A DNA stretch of 64,000 nucleotides from Yponomeuta sedellus (lineage: Eukaryota > Arthropoda > Insecta > Lepidoptera > Yponomeutidae). The stretch covers positions 15,199,062 to 15,263,061 of the forward strand of contig OW203731.1 of NCBI GenBank assembly GCA_934045075.1, in the 5' to 3' direction. The notes beneath the pieces are model-generated. The model was not told the origin of the DNA, did not search any database, and saw only the letters and a list, made by a program, of their open reading frames with translations. The number at the start of each line of letters is the position of its first letter. The stretch's first letter is position 1. The position numbers and the translations under genes were made by a program. Positions 62,410-64,000 of this stretch are shown in pieces.

Positions 62410-63625
62410 AAGCCGCATATCTAAGCTGTTTAGTCGAGGCACACGACCTCTTTCGACGGAGCGACGTCCGGCACCGGACTTGACCGGATTTTAGTGACTG
62501 GGGCCTAGATCTCAAAGTACAAACTTAGCTGTTAGCGTGCAAGTCGACTTCAAGAAGGCTGAGACGACACCAGGCCAGCTTTTCTAGGCCATTTTTGTCC
62601 ACAGACCCCTCAAGAAATGAAGCTACAAAACAAATTTTTAATGAGCCTCCGTATTAAAAATCAGCAATAATATAATTTGGACTATTTATGTTAGTACTAC
62701 GAATTACGAACAATTTACTTTTTTTATAATAGCTAGATAGAATATTCTTTATTGTACATAGAAATTATATAAAAATGTAAAGTATAACTGACGGCCTTAT
62801 TACTAAAAGCAATTTCTCCCAAGCAACCATATAATATAGGTTAATGTTAAGGTTGAAGCTGCTTGTTTGCAAATAAATGAATGATATTGGGGTTTGTGGG
62901 GTTTGTTATTACTACAGAGTTGTTCTCTCAAATTGGGTTCCACAATATAATCTGTTTCTGTATTTGTTTTTAGTCTACACAAGAGCAGAAAATGCCTGTT
63001 TACTGAGGTATGTGTATGAGAAAAGCAGTAAATGTTTAATTTATTTATGATATTTAAATGGTCCATAAACAAGATCAATGATCCATCTAAGTTGTTTAGT
63101 CGAGGCACGCGACCTCTTTCGACGGAGAGAAGTCCGCCACCGGACTTGACTGGATTTCTGTAACTCGGGCATAGATTCTGTAAGTACAAAAGTATACCAT
63201 GCAAGTCGACTTCATGAAGGCTGAGACGACACTAGGGCAGCGTTTCTAAATATTTTTTGTCAACGGACCCTTGAGAAATGCAAGCACAAATTTAAGGAGC
63301 CTCTCAATTAAAAAAATCAGCAATACTATTCGGACTATTTCTGTTAGTACCACAAATTACAAAAAAAAATCTTATATTATAGGTTAAAGTAAAGGTTAAG
63401 GCTGCTTTTATGCAACTAAATTAATGATTGTGTAATGGTCCATAGATAAAAAATATCTAAGCTGTTTAGTCACGACCTCTTTCGATGGAGCGACGTCCGA
63501 TACCGGATTTGACCGGATTTCAGTGACTGGAGCCTAAATTATAATACAATAGTAAGTACAATAGTATAGGTACCATGCAAGCCGACTTCAAGAAGGCTGA
63601 CATAATAGGTGACCATGTAGAGAGA
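62410..63625. repeat. Three diverged repeat units with CTGTTTAGTCGAGGC...CCGGACTTGACCGGATT motif
   Basis: Core segments at 62425-62575, about 63090-63240 and about 63460-63610 are homologous. Downstream segments 62590-62720 and 63245-63370 (GGACTATTTCTGTTAGTAC, AGCAATACTATTCGGACT) also match. Unit length is about 370 bp; the first-to-second distance is longer because of insertions, including a family-L tail at 62735-62835 (-). A degenerate satellite or a tandemly duplicated element end. Confidence 0.82.
62735..62835 (-). mobile_element. LINE-tail repeat (family L) inside the repeat array
   Basis: GATAGAATATTCTTTATTGT, ACGGCCTTATTACTAAAAGC, AATTTCTCCCAAGCAACCAT. Confidence 0.6.
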
Positions 63626-63629
63626 CGAC

Positions 63630-63725
63630 TTGCGCAAAGAGGTAGACAGTGACTGGAAGAGGAGAGCCAAAGATCGGGCTCAGTGGCCTGTCTTGGGAAA
63701 GGCCTATGTCCAGTAGTAGACTGAC
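63630..63725 (+). mobile_element. LINE ORF C-terminal fragment
   Basis: DSDWKRRAKDRAQWPVLGKA-like reading with stops, ending at GCCTATGTCCAGTAGTAGAC and a TAATTATGATAA tail. Confidence 0.55.
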
Positions 63726-63810
63726 TATTTCTAATTATGATAACGTAAATTTAACATGAGTTGCCTTGTTTCTTGCGTCTGTTATTTTTTACAAAGTATC
63801 AAATTACATT

Positions 63811-64000
63811 TAAAAAACCTATTTAGAGGCTAAAAATTTCACCCATGCCGGGAACCTCTGGCTATCCGTGCCAGCGCTCAATTGGTAGAGCGCTGGCACG
63901 GATAGCCAGAGGTTGCGGGTTCGAATCCCGGCATGGGTGAAATTTTTAGCTTCAAATTGGTTTTTAAATTCATTCCTTAGCACGGGTTAGTGCATTAAAA
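63811..64000. mobile_element. Inverted SINE-A pair at window end
   Basis: Minus fragment 63811-63878 (tail, then a 21-bp deletion in the T arm, then anticodon arm) meets a plus fragment starting in the D-arm/anticodon region at about 63879. GAGGCTATCC-type arms CCTCTGGCTATCCGTGCCAG / CTGGCACGGATAGCCAGAGG are perfect inverted repeats around CGCTCAATTGGTAGAGCG. The plus tail runs to the last base of the window and may continue. Confidence 0.88.

Overview
The window looks like a transposon-dense, gene-poor stretch of an insect nuclear genome, most likely a moth or butterfly (Lepidoptera). I see no complete host gene. Almost every recognisable segment is a mobile element or its debris. The taxonomic guess is inference. 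It rests on the repertoire: a Lepidoptera-type Helitron, RTE-type LINE ends with short tandem tails, BEL/Pao, Penelope-like elements, mariner, PIF/Harbinger, and several tRNA-derived SINE families. It should be checked by aligning the repeats to lepidopteran libraries.

Layout. 1-1.6 kb: 3' part of a broken MULE (Phantom-like) transposase gene with FLYWCH, MULE and SWIM regions. 2-31 kb: a mosaic of SINEs, LINE 3' ends, Penelope-like fragments, MITEs and unassigned AT-rich DNA. It includes a five-deep nest of elements at 22.57-24.00 kb and a 640-bp (TTTC)n microsatellite at 26.7 kb. 31.3-32.0 kb: a Harbinger deletion derivative that keeps a transposase fragment. 32.41-41.67 kb: a BEL/Pao LTR retrotransposon with a 5-bp target duplication and LTRs differing at 2 of 235 bases. 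Its gag is split by a 2.2-kb Harbinger-like element that carries its own minisatellite and SINEs. 42.2-43.2 kb: three successive inverted repeats. 44.1-44.9 kb: a terminal-inverted-repeat element with an exon-like segment. 48.38-49.15 kb: a non-autonomous Helitron that seems to carry the 5' end of a gene. 49-56 kb: more SINEs, foldback elements and tandem duplications. 57-59.2 kb: a mariner fragment fused to a Jockey/CR1-type LINE. 59-64 kb: SINEs, a (TATG)n microsatellite and a diverged tandem repeat.

Two SINE families dominate. Family A has a tRNA-like head (A and B boxes visible) and about 16 copies, many in head-to-head or tail-to-tail inverted pairs. Family B has a head that matches the internal promoter region of 5S rRNA (box A, intermediate element, box C). 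It has about 12 copies, some full length (357-369 bp) with target-site duplications, so it is a 5S-rRNA-derived (SINE3-type) family. At least four further tRNA-like SINE heads (called C, D, E, F here, plus a possible G) are present. The strongest candidates for something new are the 5S-derived family, the recurrent inverted (snap-back) insertions seen in several unrelated families, and the Helitron with its captured exons.
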